A DNA stretch of 5,601 nucleotides from DATJJW01 sp035491935 (GCA_035491935.1 DATJJW010000232.1:1-5601), one strand, 5' to 3'. Positions 1-5,601 are shown, numbered from the stretch's first letter. Notes: generated from the letters alone by a model not told the origin. Numbers and translations: made by a program.

Positions 1-300
1 GCAGAAGGTCGCATCCTCCGATGCGATCGCCGCCCGGCGCAGATTGGGCGAAAGCTGGTCGTAGCCGACCCAGTCCTTGGACAGCCCCTCGCCTTCCATG
101 AGCCGGATGGCCATCAATGGCGTGACCGGCACCGGAACGAAGCGATAGACCACCACCATCACGACCGGCAGGAGCAGAAGGAGCAGGAGCAGCCGCACCA
201 GCCACCGGCGCCCAGAGCCTTGCGGCCAGGAACGCCGGTGCCAGAAGCGCTGCGGGCGGCTCCCGCCCTTCATGCGGCTATCGGTCGTGGGGTCAGCCAC
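1..300 (-). CDS. mtgA: Monofunctional biosynthetic peptidoglycan glycosyltransferase, N-terminal part (cut by window edge)
   Basis: MtgA polymerises lipid II into glycan strands at the periplasmic face of the inner membrane (GT51 family, no transpeptidase domain). Seen here are the first 100 residues. A short basic cytoplasmic tail (about 1-36) is followed by a Leu/Val-rich membrane anchor (about 37-55) that starts with a run of eight leucines. Next comes the family stretch VPVPVTPLMAIRLMEGEG, then LSPNLRRAAIASEDATFC. In that last stretch E95-D96 begin the GT51 motif 1 (EDxxFxxH), and E95 is the expected catalytic glutamate. The rest of the catalytic domain, usually bringing the protein to about 220-240 residues, lies beyond position 1. 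I chose the GTG at 300-298, which overlaps the end of pheT by 8 nt; the only other in-frame start before the upstream stop is an ATG at 273-271. Neither has a clear Shine-Dalgarno sequence, so translation is probably coupled to pheT. The family call is firm; the start is uncertain. Confidence 0.88.
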   Translation of the reverse strand, partial: MADPTTDSRMKGGSRPQRFWHRRSWPQGSGRRWLVRLLLLLLLLPVVMVVVYRFVPVPVTPLMAIRLMEGEGLSKDWVGYDQLSPNLRRAAIASEDATFC

Positions 301-2701
301 GCAAACTGCCGCCGGTCGCCTTCTCGACGCCGGCTACGATCTGCTTGGAGACCGCCTCGATCGCCTCGTCGGTCAATGTGGCTTCCGTCGGCTGCAGCAC
401 CACGGTCAAGGCCAGCGACTTCTTGCCCTCCGGCACGCCCTGGCCGGTATAGACGTCGAACAGCCTGACCTCGGTGATCAGCTTCTTCTCGGCGCTGCGG
501 ACCGCACGCAGCGCCTGCTCCGCCGTGACGCCGGCATCGACCAGGAAGGCGAAGTCGCGCTCGACCGGCTGGAAGGGCGACGGGCGGAAAGCGCCCCTGC
601 TCTTCACGTTGCGCGGCGCCGGCAATGCATCGAGATAGACCTCGAAGCCCACTGCCGCGCTCTTCAACCCCATGGCGCGTGCCAGGCGCGGATGGATCTC
701 GCCGAAATGTGCCAGCACCGTCTTCGGCCCCAGGCGGATCGAGCCGCCGCGGCCGGGGTGGTACCAGCCCGGCGGATCGGCCGTGACCTGCAGGTTCTCG
801 ACCGGCACGCCGGCCGCCGCCAATGCCGCCATGGCATCGGCCTTGGCATCGAAGGGGTTGACCGTGCGGCCGGGGTCGTTCCAGCGCTTGGCGCCCGTGC
901 GGCCGAAGCGGATGCCGCTCGCCACCAAACTTTGGCCAGCCGGCGTGTCGTCGGCATATTGCGGCCCGACCTCGAACAATGCCACGTCGCCATAGCCGCG
1001 ATCGGCATTGCGTTGGGCTGCGGTCAGCAGGTTCGGCAGGATGCTCGGCCGCATGACGTCGAGATCGGTCGAGATCGGGTTGATCAGCCTCAAGCCCGGA
1101 TGAATCGGCCCGAAGATGCGCCCACCATCGGCCTCCAGCACGGTGCTGGCCATGAAGGAGAAAGTCACCGCCTCGTCCAGGCCCCTGGAAGCCAGCAGGC
1201 GGCGCACCAGCGCCGTGCGCCGCTGCACCGGATCGAGTGCTGCCTTGGACAAGACCGAGACGCGCGGCAATGCTACGACCGGGATATGGTCATAGCCGTT
1301 GATGCGCAGCACCTCTTCGACCAGATCGGCCTCGCCTTCGATATCGGCGCGCCAGGACGGTACGGTCACCTCGATGGTGCCGTCGGCCTGCTCAGCGGTG
1401 ATGACGCAGCCCAGCGTGGTCAGGATGCGGCGGATCTCGGCCACCGGCACCTCGACGCCGCCCAGCGACGGCACGCGCGACGGCCGGATCGCCAGTGTGC
1501 GGCGCCATGTAGGCTCGGCGCCGGCGACGGTGATCTCGGAGGCCTCACCGCCGCAGATGTCGATGACCAATTGGGTCGCGATCGCCATCGCATCGAAGAC
1601 GAAGGCCGGGTCGACACCGCGCTCGAAGCGATAGCGCGCATCGCTCTGCACGTTGAGCGCGCGGCCGGTCGCCGCCGTACGCACCGTATCGAACAAGGCC
1701 GCCTCGATGAAGACGTCGGTCGTGCCCTCGTCACAGCCGGTCGAGCTGCCGCCAACGACGCCAGCCAGGCTCAACACCCCGGTCTCATCCGAGATCGCGG
1801 TCATGCCGGGTTCCAGCACGTAATCCTTGGCGTTGAGCGCCGACAGGCTCTCGCCACCCTTGGCCGGATGCACGACCAGATCGCCCTTGACCTTGGCAGC
1901 ATCGAAAACATGCAGCGGCCGGTCGAGATCGAAGGTCATGAAATTGGTGATGTCGACCAAGGCCGAGATCGGGCGCAGGCCGATGGCGCTCAGCCGGTCC
2001 TGCAACCATTTCGGGCTGGGACCGTTCTTCACGCCCTTGACCAGCCGGCCGACGAAGAGCGGGCAGGCCTTGGTGTCGGTGGTCGTGACCTTGATCGGGC
2101 TGGCGAAGCTGCCCTTGATCTCCGGCACGGCGAGCGGCTTCAACGTGCCGATACCGGTGGCGGCGAGATCGCGCGCCAGGCCACGCACGCCCAGGCAATC
2201 CGCCCGGTTGGCGGTGATCTTGACGTCGATCACGGCGTCGTCCAGACCCAGCACCGAAGCGAAAGGCTGACCCACCGGCGCATCCACCGGCAGTTCGATG
2301 ATGCCGTCATGCTCTTCCGAGATGTTCATCTCGAAGGCGGAGCACAGCATGCCGTTGGAGGCGACATCGCGGATCTTGGTCGGTTTGAGCACCATGCCGT
2401 TGCGCGGGATGGTCGTGCCCTCGGCCGCGAAGACGACCTTGAGGCCGGCCCGCGCATTGGGCGCACCGCACACGACCTGCAGCGTCGCCTTGCCGGTGTC
2501 GACCATGCAGACTCGTAGCTTGTCTGCATTGGGATGCTGCTCGGCCGAGACGATATGGGCCACCGTGAAGGGTGCCAGATCCTTGGCGCGGTCGATGACC
2601 TCCTCGACCTCCAGCCCCTGCATGGTCAGGGTCTTGACGATGGTGTCGAGGTCGGCGGCGGTGTCGAGATGGCTCTTCAGCCAGGAGAGCGTGATCTTCA
2701 T
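293..2701 (-). CDS. pheT: Phenylalanyl-tRNA synthetase beta subunit
   Basis: This is the large subunit of the cytoplasmic alpha2-beta2 enzyme that charges tRNA-Phe. The beta subunit binds tRNA and edits mis-activated tyrosine. The 802 residues match the usual bacterial length. Domains in order: an EMAP/OB tRNA-binding domain at about 43-150 (HPNADKLRVCMVDTG at 56-70, CGAPN at 78-82); the B3/B4 editing domain at about 215-385 (RPLHVFDAAKVKG at 261-273, AGVVGG at 313-318, RYRFERGVDP at 356-365); B5 at about 403-471 (SWRADIEGEADLVEEVLRIN at 449-468); a catalytic-core-like domain at about 490-690; and the FDX-ACB anticodon-binding domain at about 707-800 (FQPVERDFAFLVD, then LFDVYTGQGVPEGKKSLALT). 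The ATG overlaps the pheS stop as ATGA, and a GGGAGG ribosome binding site lies 9 nt upstream (2711-2716), so the two subunits are translationally coupled. The ORF is intact with no missing domain. Domain edges are recalled from the family, not computed. Confidence 0.98.
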   Translation of the reverse strand: MKITLSWLKSHLDTAADLDTIVKTLTMQGLEVEEVIDRAKDLAPFTVAHIVSAEQHPNADKLRVCMVDTGKATLQVVCGAPNARAGLKVVFAAEGTTIPRNGMVLKPTKIRDVASNGMLCSAFEMNISEEHDGIIELPVDAPVGQPFASVLGLDDAVIDVKITANRADCLGVRGLARDLAATGIGTLKPLAVPEIKGSFASPIKVTTTDTKACPLFVGRLVKGVKNGPSPKWLQDRLSAIGLRPISALVDITNFMTFDLDRPLHVFDAAKVKGDLVVHPAKGGESLSALNAKDYVLEPGMTAISDETGVLSLAGVVGGSSTGCDEGTTDVFIEAALFDTVRTAATGRALNVQSDARYRFERGVDPAFVFDAMAIATQLVIDICGGEASEITVAGAEPTWRRTLAIRPSRVPSLGGVEVPVAEIRRILTTLGCVITAEQADGTIEVTVPSWRADIEGEADLVEEVLRINGYDHIPVVALPRVSVLSKAALDPVQRRTALVRRLLASRGLDEAVTFSFMASTVLEADGGRIFGPIHPGLRLINPISTDLDVMRPSILPNLLTAAQRNADRGYGDVALFEVGPQYADDTPAGQSLVASGIRFGRTGAKRWNDPGRTVNPFDAKADAMAALAAAGVPVENLQVTADPPGWYHPGRGGSIRLGPKTVLAHFGEIHPRLARAMGLKSAAVGFEVYLDALPAPRNVKSRGAFRPSPFQPVERDFAFLVDAGVTAEQALRAVRSAEKKLITEVRLFDVYTGQGVPEGKKSLALTVVLQPTEATLTDEAIEAVSKQIVAGVEKATGGSLRG

Positions 2702-3780
2702 CGGCTGAGGCCTCCCACCAGGCTCGGTCGTTCGAGCGGCACGAAGCCGTAATGCTTCAGCCAGCGGAGGTCGGAATCATACATGGTGCGGAGATCCGGA
2801 ATGCCGTGCTTCAGCATGGCGATACGCTCGATGCCCATGCCGAAGGCGAAGCCCTGATACTCCGTCGGATCGATACCGCAATTGGCCAGCACCTTGGGAT
2901 GCACCATGCCGCAGCCCAGGATCTCCAGCCACTTGCCGAAATTACCGATCTTGAGCTCGCCGCCGGAACGGCCACAGCCGATATCGACCTCGGCCGATGG
3001 CTCGGTGAACGGGAAATAGCTGGGGCGGAAGCGCACCGGCAGATCGTCGACATCGAAGAAGGCACGGCAGAACTCGACCAGCACGCCCTTCAGATGGCCC
3101 ATATGGGCGCTCTTGTCGATCACCAGCCCTTCGACCTGATGGAACATCGGCGAATGGGTGGCGTCGTAGTCGAAACGGAAGGTGCGGCCCGGACAGATGA
3201 TGCGGATCGGCGGCTTGGTCGACAGCATGGTGCGGATCTGCACCGGCGAGGTGTGGGTGCGCAGCACCTTGCGGCTGCCGTCCGGCTGCTCGGCCAGATA
3301 GAAGGTGTCATGCTCCTGCCGCGCCGGATGGTCGGGCGGGATGTTGAGCGCGGTGAAATTGTGGAAGTCGTCCTCGATATGCGGACCTTCGGCGAGGTTG
3401 AAGCCCATCTCGCCGAAAATGGCGATGATCTCGTCGATGGTCTGGCTGATGGGATGGATACGGCCGGTGCCTTCGTGCGCCACCGGCAAGGTCACATCGA
3501 TCTTCTCTTCGGCGAGGCGCCGATCGAGCTCGGCATCGGCGAGCCCGCGCGCCTTGGTCTCGATCGCGCCCTGGACCTCGTCCTTAACCCGGTTGAGCGC
3601 AGCGCCGGCTTCTTTGCGCGCATCGCCCTGGAGCGTGCCCAGTTGCTTCATGCGCTCGGTGATCTCGCCCTTGCGGCCAAGCGCGGTGACGCGCAGTTGC
3701 TCCAGCGCCGCGGGGTTGTCGGCCGCAGCCACTTCCGCCATCAACCGGTCGCGCAAGCCTTCCAATGGCTCCATGCTCAT
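2698..3780 (-). CDS. pheS: Phenylalanyl-tRNA synthetase alpha subunit
   Basis: This is the catalytic subunit of PheRS, a class II aminoacyl-tRNA synthetase that forms Phe-AMP and transfers Phe to tRNA-Phe. It has 360 residues, normal to slightly long. Residues 1 to about 95 form the Ala/Glu/Arg-rich helical coiled-coil arm that contacts tRNA (LGRKGEITERMKQLG at 34-48). The catalytic core follows. Motif 1 begins at HPISQTIDEIIAIFGEMGF (109-127). Motif 2 includes LRTHTSPVQIR (173-183) and GRTFRFDYDATHSPMFHQVE (198-217). YFPFTEPSAEVD (255-266) holds the Phe-pocket aromatics. Motif 3 is GFAFGMGIERIAMLKHGIPD (310-329), where A312 aligns with E. coli A294, a residue known to set amino-acid specificity. 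The first ATG is preceded by GAGGA at 3789-3785 with only 4 nt between; a second ATG at codon 3 (3774-3772) has about 10 nt spacing and cannot be excluded. The gene stands 166 nt after rplT, behind a strong terminator-like hairpin, and overlaps pheT by 4 nt. Confidence 0.98.
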   Translation of the reverse strand: MSMEPLEGLRDRLMAEVAAADNPAALEQLRVTALGRKGEITERMKQLGTLQGDARKEAGAALNRVKDEVQGAIETKARGLADAELDRRLAEEKIDVTLPVAHEGTGRIHPISQTIDEIIAIFGEMGFNLAEGPHIEDDFHNFTALNIPPDHPARQEHDTFYLAEQPDGSRKVLRTHTSPVQIRTMLSTKPPIRIICPGRTFRFDYDATHSPMFHQVEGLVIDKSAHMGHLKGVLVEFCRAFFDVDDLPVRFRPSYFPFTEPSAEVDIGCGRSGGELKIGNFGKWLEILGCGMVHPKVLANCGIDPTEYQGFAFGMGIERIAMLKHGIPDLRTMYDSDLRWLKHYGFVPLERPSLVGGLSR

Positions 3781-3790
3781 TCCATCCTCG

Positions 3791-3824
3791 AAAACGAAAA
3801 GGGCCGAAGCTTTCGCCTCGGCCC
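3791..3824 (-). terminator. Intrinsic terminator immediately upstream of pheS
   Basis: On the minus strand GGGCCGAGGC (3824-3815), loop GAAA (3814-3811) and GCTTCGGCCC (3810-3801) form a 10-bp stem with one G-T wobble and a GNRA-type tetraloop, followed by TTTTCGTTTT (3800-3791). This is a classic Rho-independent terminator in the direction of the operon. It ends 1-2 nt before the GAGGA ribosome binding site of pheS, so folding could also hinder ribosome access. It either ends rpmI-rplT transcripts partially or is the switchable part of an attenuator. The reverse strand lacks a matching T-run in the right place, so it is not obviously bidirectional. Confidence 0.85.
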
Positions 3825-3833
3825 TCCGATCTT

Positions 3834-3864
3834 CTGGGGTGGCAATGTTACGATTGCCACCCAG
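3834..3864 (-). repeat. Strong inverted repeat (hairpin) upstream of the pheS terminator
   Basis: On the minus strand CTGGGTGGCAAT (3864-3853) and ATTGCCACCCCAG (3846-3834) pair over 12 bp around a 6-nt CGTAAC loop, with one bulged C. No T-run follows, so it is not an intrinsic terminator by itself. It begins only 10 nt before the terminator stem in transcription order. It could be an anti-antiterminator, a pause hairpin, a protein-binding site, or an RNase-protecting 3' end for the rpmI-rplT message. Confidence 0.75.
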
Positions 3865-3946
3865 TCTGCTACCGCTCCGCTGCCAGAGCGATCATCGGGC
3901 CGTCATTACCGCCCGCTAAATCGCCCGGTGAGCAAAGCCATGGCCG

Positions 3947-4315
3947 TTAGGCCGCCTTCTTCGCCAGCGCGGACTTCGCCGCCTCGACCAGCGAAACGAA
4001 AGCCGTCGGCTCCGTGATCGCGAGGTTCGACACGACCTTCCGGTCAAGCTCGATCCCGGCCAGCTTCAGGCCGTTGATGAACTGCGAATAGTTCAGGCCC
4101 AGCGGACGCACACCGGCATTGATGCGCTGGATCCACAGAGCGCGGAAATTGCGCTTCTTGTTCCGGCGATCGCGGTAGGCGTAGCGAAGGCCCTTCTCGA
4201 CCTTCTCGATCGCGATGCGATAGCTGTTATTGGCGCGACCCCGATAGCCCTTGGCCAGATCGAGGATCTTCTTGTGGCGGGCGTGAGTGGTAACGCCCCG
4301 TTTGACGCGTGCCAT
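3947..4315 (-). CDS. rplT: 50S ribosomal protein L20
   Basis: L20 binds 23S rRNA early in large-subunit assembly and in several bacteria represses its own operon by binding mRNA. The 122-residue protein starts MARVKRGVTTHARHKK and has the long basic N-terminal extension (about 1-60, including KGYRGRANNSYRIAIEKVEK and RDRRNKKRNFRALW). A globular C-terminal domain follows (about 60-118), with the hallmark NYSQFINGLKLAGIELDRKV. The last residues, LAKKAA, are a normal short basic tail. The ATG lies 4 nt after the rpmI stop, with GAGGGG about 9 nt upstream inside the end of rpmI, so the two are co-translated. The gene is intact and of standard length. Confidence 0.98.
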   Translation of the reverse strand: MARVKRGVTTHARHKKILDLAKGYRGRANNSYRIAIEKVEKGLRYAYRDRRNKKRNFRALWIQRINAGVRPLGLNYSQFINGLKLAGIELDRKVVSNLAITEPTAFVSLVEAAKSALAKKAA

Positions 4316-4319
4316 GGTC

Positions 4320-4523
4320 TCAGCCCCTCAGATACGGCATATAGGTCAGCACCAGGTTGGTATCACCCGGCTGCAACGTGGTCGTGCCACGAGCCTTACG
4401 CTTCATCTTCTGCGGCTTGGAGATGAGACGATGGCGCTTATGCGCGACGTTCATCTTGATCTTGCCGGTGGCGGTGCGGCTGAACCGCTTCTTCGCCCCG
4501 CTCTTCGTCTTCAGTTTGGGCAT
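4320..4523 (-). CDS. rpmI: 50S ribosomal protein L35
   Basis: L35 is a small, strongly basic protein of the large ribosomal subunit. The 67 residues match the family length. They begin with the family signature MPKLKTKSGAKKRFSRTATG and continue with HKRHRLISKPQKMKRKARG (29-47) and a C-terminal PYLRG. GGAAGAGAG (4534-4526) serves as the ribosome binding site, with the GGAA core 7 nt from the ATG. The gene heads the rpmI-rplT-pheS-pheT run and has its own upstream promoter. In E. coli infC precedes it; here the upstream neighbour is instead a DUF985 gene. Confidence 0.98.
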   Translation of the reverse strand: MPKLKTKSGAKKRFSRTATGKIKMNVAHKRHRLISKPQKMKRKARGTTTLQPGDTNLVLTYMPYLRG

Positions 4524-4613
4524 TTCTCTCTTCCAAAGTCATGTTGATCAAGCGGCGACAGGCATGCCCGAAGACGCGGGGAAGCCCACGCGTAGCCAGC
4601 CACCAGCGTGAAG
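4524..4613 (-). promoter_or_regulatory. rpmI 5' leader, candidate L20 feedback site
   Basis: If transcription starts about 7 nt after the -10 box, the rpmI message has a leader of about 90 nt, longer than translation needs. It can fold: ACGCG pairs with CGCGT (4593-4589 with 4578-4574) and continues as GGG/CCC around a CTT loop with one bulged base, 8 bp in all. A smaller CCCG/CGGG stem (4580-4577 with 4570-4567) overlaps it and would be mutually exclusive. L20 is known to repress rpmI-rplT through leader RNA in E. coli and Bacillus. I cannot show that this RNA mimics the L20 site on 23S rRNA, so the role is inferred from position. Confidence 0.35.
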
Positions 4614-4619
4614 GCGCGG

Positions 4620-4648
4620 TTTATAGAAGAAGGCGGGCCCCAAGGCAA
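4620..4648 (-). promoter_or_regulatory. Sigma70-type promoter for the rpmI-rplT(-pheST) operon
   Basis: On the minus strand a -35 box TTGCCT (4648-4643) and a -10 box TATAAA (4625-4620) are separated by exactly 17 nt. They match the consensus at 4 of 6 and 5 of 6 positions. Read as CTTGCC-N17-CTATAA, the element also fits the usual alphaproteobacterial housekeeping form. It lies 35-63 nt past the stop of the DUF985 gene and about 97 nt before the rpmI ATG. It is the best promoter-like element in any gap of the window. Confidence 0.65.
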
Positions 4649-4682
4649 GCACGCTTTCTTGCAACACGCCCATCACCATGCC

Positions 4683-5111
4683 TCAAGGTTCCCAGCCGGG
4701 TACGCCCATCTCGAACCCCTCGAAACGGAAGGCCGGCGAGACGGTGCAGCCCACCAGCGTCCAGTCGCCGAGCGACTTTGCGCTCTGCCAGGCGTCTTTG
4801 GGGACGATGCCCTGTGGCCGCTGGCCCGCCGCCAAATCGTTGCCCAGTATCCGGCTCTCGCGTTTGCCATCGGCGGCAATGTCGAGCTGCAAGGGCGCAC
4901 CTGCATGCCAATGCCAAATCTCGACCGCATCGACGCGGTGCCAGGCCGACACCTGGCCCGCCGGCAGCAGGAAATATATGGCCGTGCCGCTGCCGCGCCG
5001 ACTCTCATCCGGGCCGCCCTCGCCCGGCTCATCGCGCCAGGTCTCGCGGTAATAGCCGCCTTCGGGATGCGGTTGGAGGCCCAGCAGGTCGATGATGGCT
5101 TGCGCGTCCAT
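4683..5111 (-). CDS. DUF985 / cupin_5 family protein
   Basis: This is a small single-domain cupin of the DUF985 (COG3542) family, whose biochemical role is not established. The 142 residues carry the family landmarks in order: HPEGGYYRETW (15-25), GTAIYFLLPAGQVSAWHRVD (42-61), EIWHWHAGAPLQLDI (64-78), LGNDLAAGQRPQGIVPKDAWQ (about 89-109) and TLVGCTVSPAFRFEGFEMG (118-136). H58, E64, H67 and H69 are the likely metal or ligand-binding residues of the beta barrel, by analogy with other cupins. No signal peptide or membrane segment is seen, so it is cytoplasmic. The ATG at 5111 follows the upstream GST-family stop by 2 nt and has AAGGA about 8 nt before it; a longer frame reaching back to 5174 would lie inside the GST gene and adds nothing conserved. 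The pairing suggests a two-gene unit, but not what it does. Confidence 0.93.
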   Translation of the reverse strand: MDAQAIIDLLGLQPHPEGGYYRETWRDEPGEGGPDESRRGSGTAIYFLLPAGQVSAWHRVDAVEIWHWHAGAPLQLDIAADGKRESRILGNDLAAGQRPQGIVPKDAWQSAKSLGDWTLVGCTVSPAFRFEGFEMGVPGWEP

Positions 5112-5113
5112 CG

Positions 5114-5601
5114 TCAGTCCTTCGGCGGCTCGGTCGCCCGCATGCTCGGTCGTTGGCCGAACCCGGCATACCAATGCGCAAGATTCGGGCAGCGGTCGCG
5201 CCAGCCGTCATCCGAAAAGCGCAGATCGAGATAACCAAGGGTGCAGGCGACCGCGATCTCGCCGATTGTCGGCTCTGCGCGGAAACCCGCCGCATCGCGA
5301 TCGAGCTGTGCCAGCCCCTGATTGATCTTCACAGTCTGCTTGGCGAGCTGATCGGGCCAGCAATAGGCCTCGGGCCTGACCATCTCGTAACGGCGCAACA
5401 ACACGGCATCGCAGACGCCATCCCCCAGCGCCAGGATACGCAACGCCGTCCAGCGTTCCGGTCCGGATGACGGGAACAGCTTCCGCCCGTCATGCAGCGA
5501 ATCCAGATATTCGCAGATCAACGGCGAATCCATCAGCGACGAGCCGTCATCCAGCACCAGCGCCGGTATCTTCATCCGCGGATTGTGCTGGGCCAGCGAC
5601 G
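5114..5601 (-). CDS. Glutathione S-transferase family protein, C-terminal part (cut by window edge)
   Basis: The visible 161 residues lack about the first 40, which would hold the first strand and helix of the thioredoxin-like domain and any catalytic Ser, Cys or Tyr. The frame is open through the window edge, and the first internal ATG (5575-5573) is not the start because the preceding codons encode conserved domain sequence, giving NPRMKIPALVLDDGSSLMDS. IPAL contains the cis-proline and DSPLICEYLD the glutathione gamma-glutamyl contact typical of the N-terminal domain. The all-helical C-terminal domain follows: WTALRILALGDGVCDAVLLR, then PTIGEIAVACTLGYLDLRF, then an end resembling RPSMRATEPP. 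These features resemble the YibF-type bacterial GSTs. Substrate is unknown. The stop sits 2 nt before the DUF985 start, so the two are co-transcribed. Confidence 0.9.
   Translation of the reverse strand, partial: SLAQHNPRMKIPALVLDDGSSLMDSPLICEYLDSLHDGRKLFPSSGPERWTALRILALGDGVCDAVLLRRYEMVRPEAYCWPDQLAKQTVKINQGLAQLDRDAAGFRAEPTIGEIAVACTLGYLDLRFSDDGWRDRCPNLAHWYAGFGQRPSMRATEPPKD

Larger units (their letters stand above)
3781..3946 (-). promoter_or_regulatory. Structured rplT-pheS intergenic region, candidate pheST attenuator leader
   Basis: This 166-nt gap separates ribosomal protein genes from synthetase genes that otherwise seem to share a transcript. In transcription order it contains a tiny ORF just after the rplT stop (3941-3906), a GC-rich stretch that can form weak 5-bp stems (for example CGCTC/GAGCG at 3890-3873), a strong hairpin (3864-3834), and an intrinsic terminator (3824-3791) ending next to the pheS ribosome binding site. 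I see no convincing -35/-10 pair for a separate pheS promoter. An upstream CGGCCC at 3902-3897 could pair over 6 bp with GGGCCG in the 5' arm of the terminator, a possible antiterminator. A terminator inside an operon immediately before pheS suggests attenuation or partial termination. E. coli pheST is controlled by attenuation, which supports the idea, but the element here looks different. Confidence 0.55.

Noticed and set aside
272..2518. A 748-codon open frame on the plus strand opposite pheT
   Set aside because: It shares triplet boundaries with pheT, so its stops would arise only where pheT uses TTA, CTA or TCA codons, which are rare in GC-rich genes. The product is rich in Arg, His, Asp, Gln and Ala with no recognisable domain, while the opposite strand is a complete PheT.
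3777..3860. A 27-codon minus-strand GTG frame whose TGA overlaps the pheS start as ATGA and which encodes FSFS near its end
   Set aside because: The Phe codons come from the terminator T-tract, downstream of the stem, so they could not drive classical attenuation. There is no ribosome binding site and the start lies inside a hairpin.
2752..4017. A 421-codon plus-strand open frame opposite pheS and running into rplT
   Set aside because: It has the same codon-register relation to pheS, crosses the intergenic hairpins and ends inside rplT. The composition is shadow-like and no domain is recognised.
4544..4568. Palindromes TTGATCAA (4544-4551) and GGCATGCC (4561-4568) in the rpmI leader as operators
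   Set aside because: Both are short uninterrupted palindromes downstream of the promoter. They match no regulator site I can name and are plausible by chance.
4643..4664. Small GCAAG/CTTGC inverted repeat after the DUF985 gene as a terminator
   Set aside because: It has only 5 bp, an 8-nt loop and no T-run, and it overlaps the promoter -35 box.
5112..5174. A longer N-terminus for the DUF985 protein
   Set aside because: The extra 21 residues are encoded inside the GST gene and show no family conservation. The ATG at 5111 has a good ribosome binding site and begins the conserved domain.
4541..5234. Plus-strand open frames of 184 and 208 codons opposite the DUF985 gene
   Set aside because: They overlap one another and a well-supported DUF985 gene, and have Arg/Pro/Ala-rich shadow composition with no family features.

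Overview
The window is an ordinary, tightly packed, GC-rich stretch of an alphaproteobacterial chromosome, by protein style probably Rhodospirillales-like, though the family cannot be fixed from sequence alone. Every gene I can support lies on the minus strand, so the transcription order runs from high to low coordinates. There are seven protein genes, two of them cut by the window edges. I see no tRNA, rRNA, CRISPR array, insertion sequence or attachment site.

Region by region in transcription order: (1) 5601-4683 holds the C-terminal part of a glutathione S-transferase-family protein, followed 2 nt later by a DUF985 (cupin_5) protein. These two look like one unit. (2) 4682-4524 is a 159-nt gap with a good sigma70-type promoter and a roughly 90-nt leader that can fold. 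(3) 4523-3947 encodes ribosomal proteins L35 (rpmI) and L20 (rplT), separated by 4 nt. (4) 3946-3781 is a 166-nt gap carrying two strong tandem hairpins. The second is a textbook intrinsic terminator (10-bp stem, GAAA loop, T-rich tail) placed directly upstream of the pheS ribosome binding site. (5) 3780-293 encodes both subunits of phenylalanyl-tRNA synthetase, pheS and pheT, coupled by a 4-nt ATGA overlap. (6) From position 300 down, the first 100 residues of a monofunctional peptidoglycan glycosyltransferase (mtgA) begin inside the last codons of pheT.

The core is a translation-machinery operon, rpmI-rplT-pheS-pheT, with a cell-wall glycosyltransferase attached at the end. The likely picture is one promoter upstream of rpmI, possible L20 feedback in its leader, and a partial or conditional terminator separating the ribosomal protein genes from the synthetase genes. 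infC, which sits directly upstream of rpmI in E. coli, is absent from that place here.

The most interesting signal is the hairpin pair between rplT and pheS, a candidate pheST attenuator without an obvious Phe-rich leader peptide. I found no evidence of a wholly new system. The very long plus-strand open frames opposite pheT and pheS are codon-register shadows, not genes.
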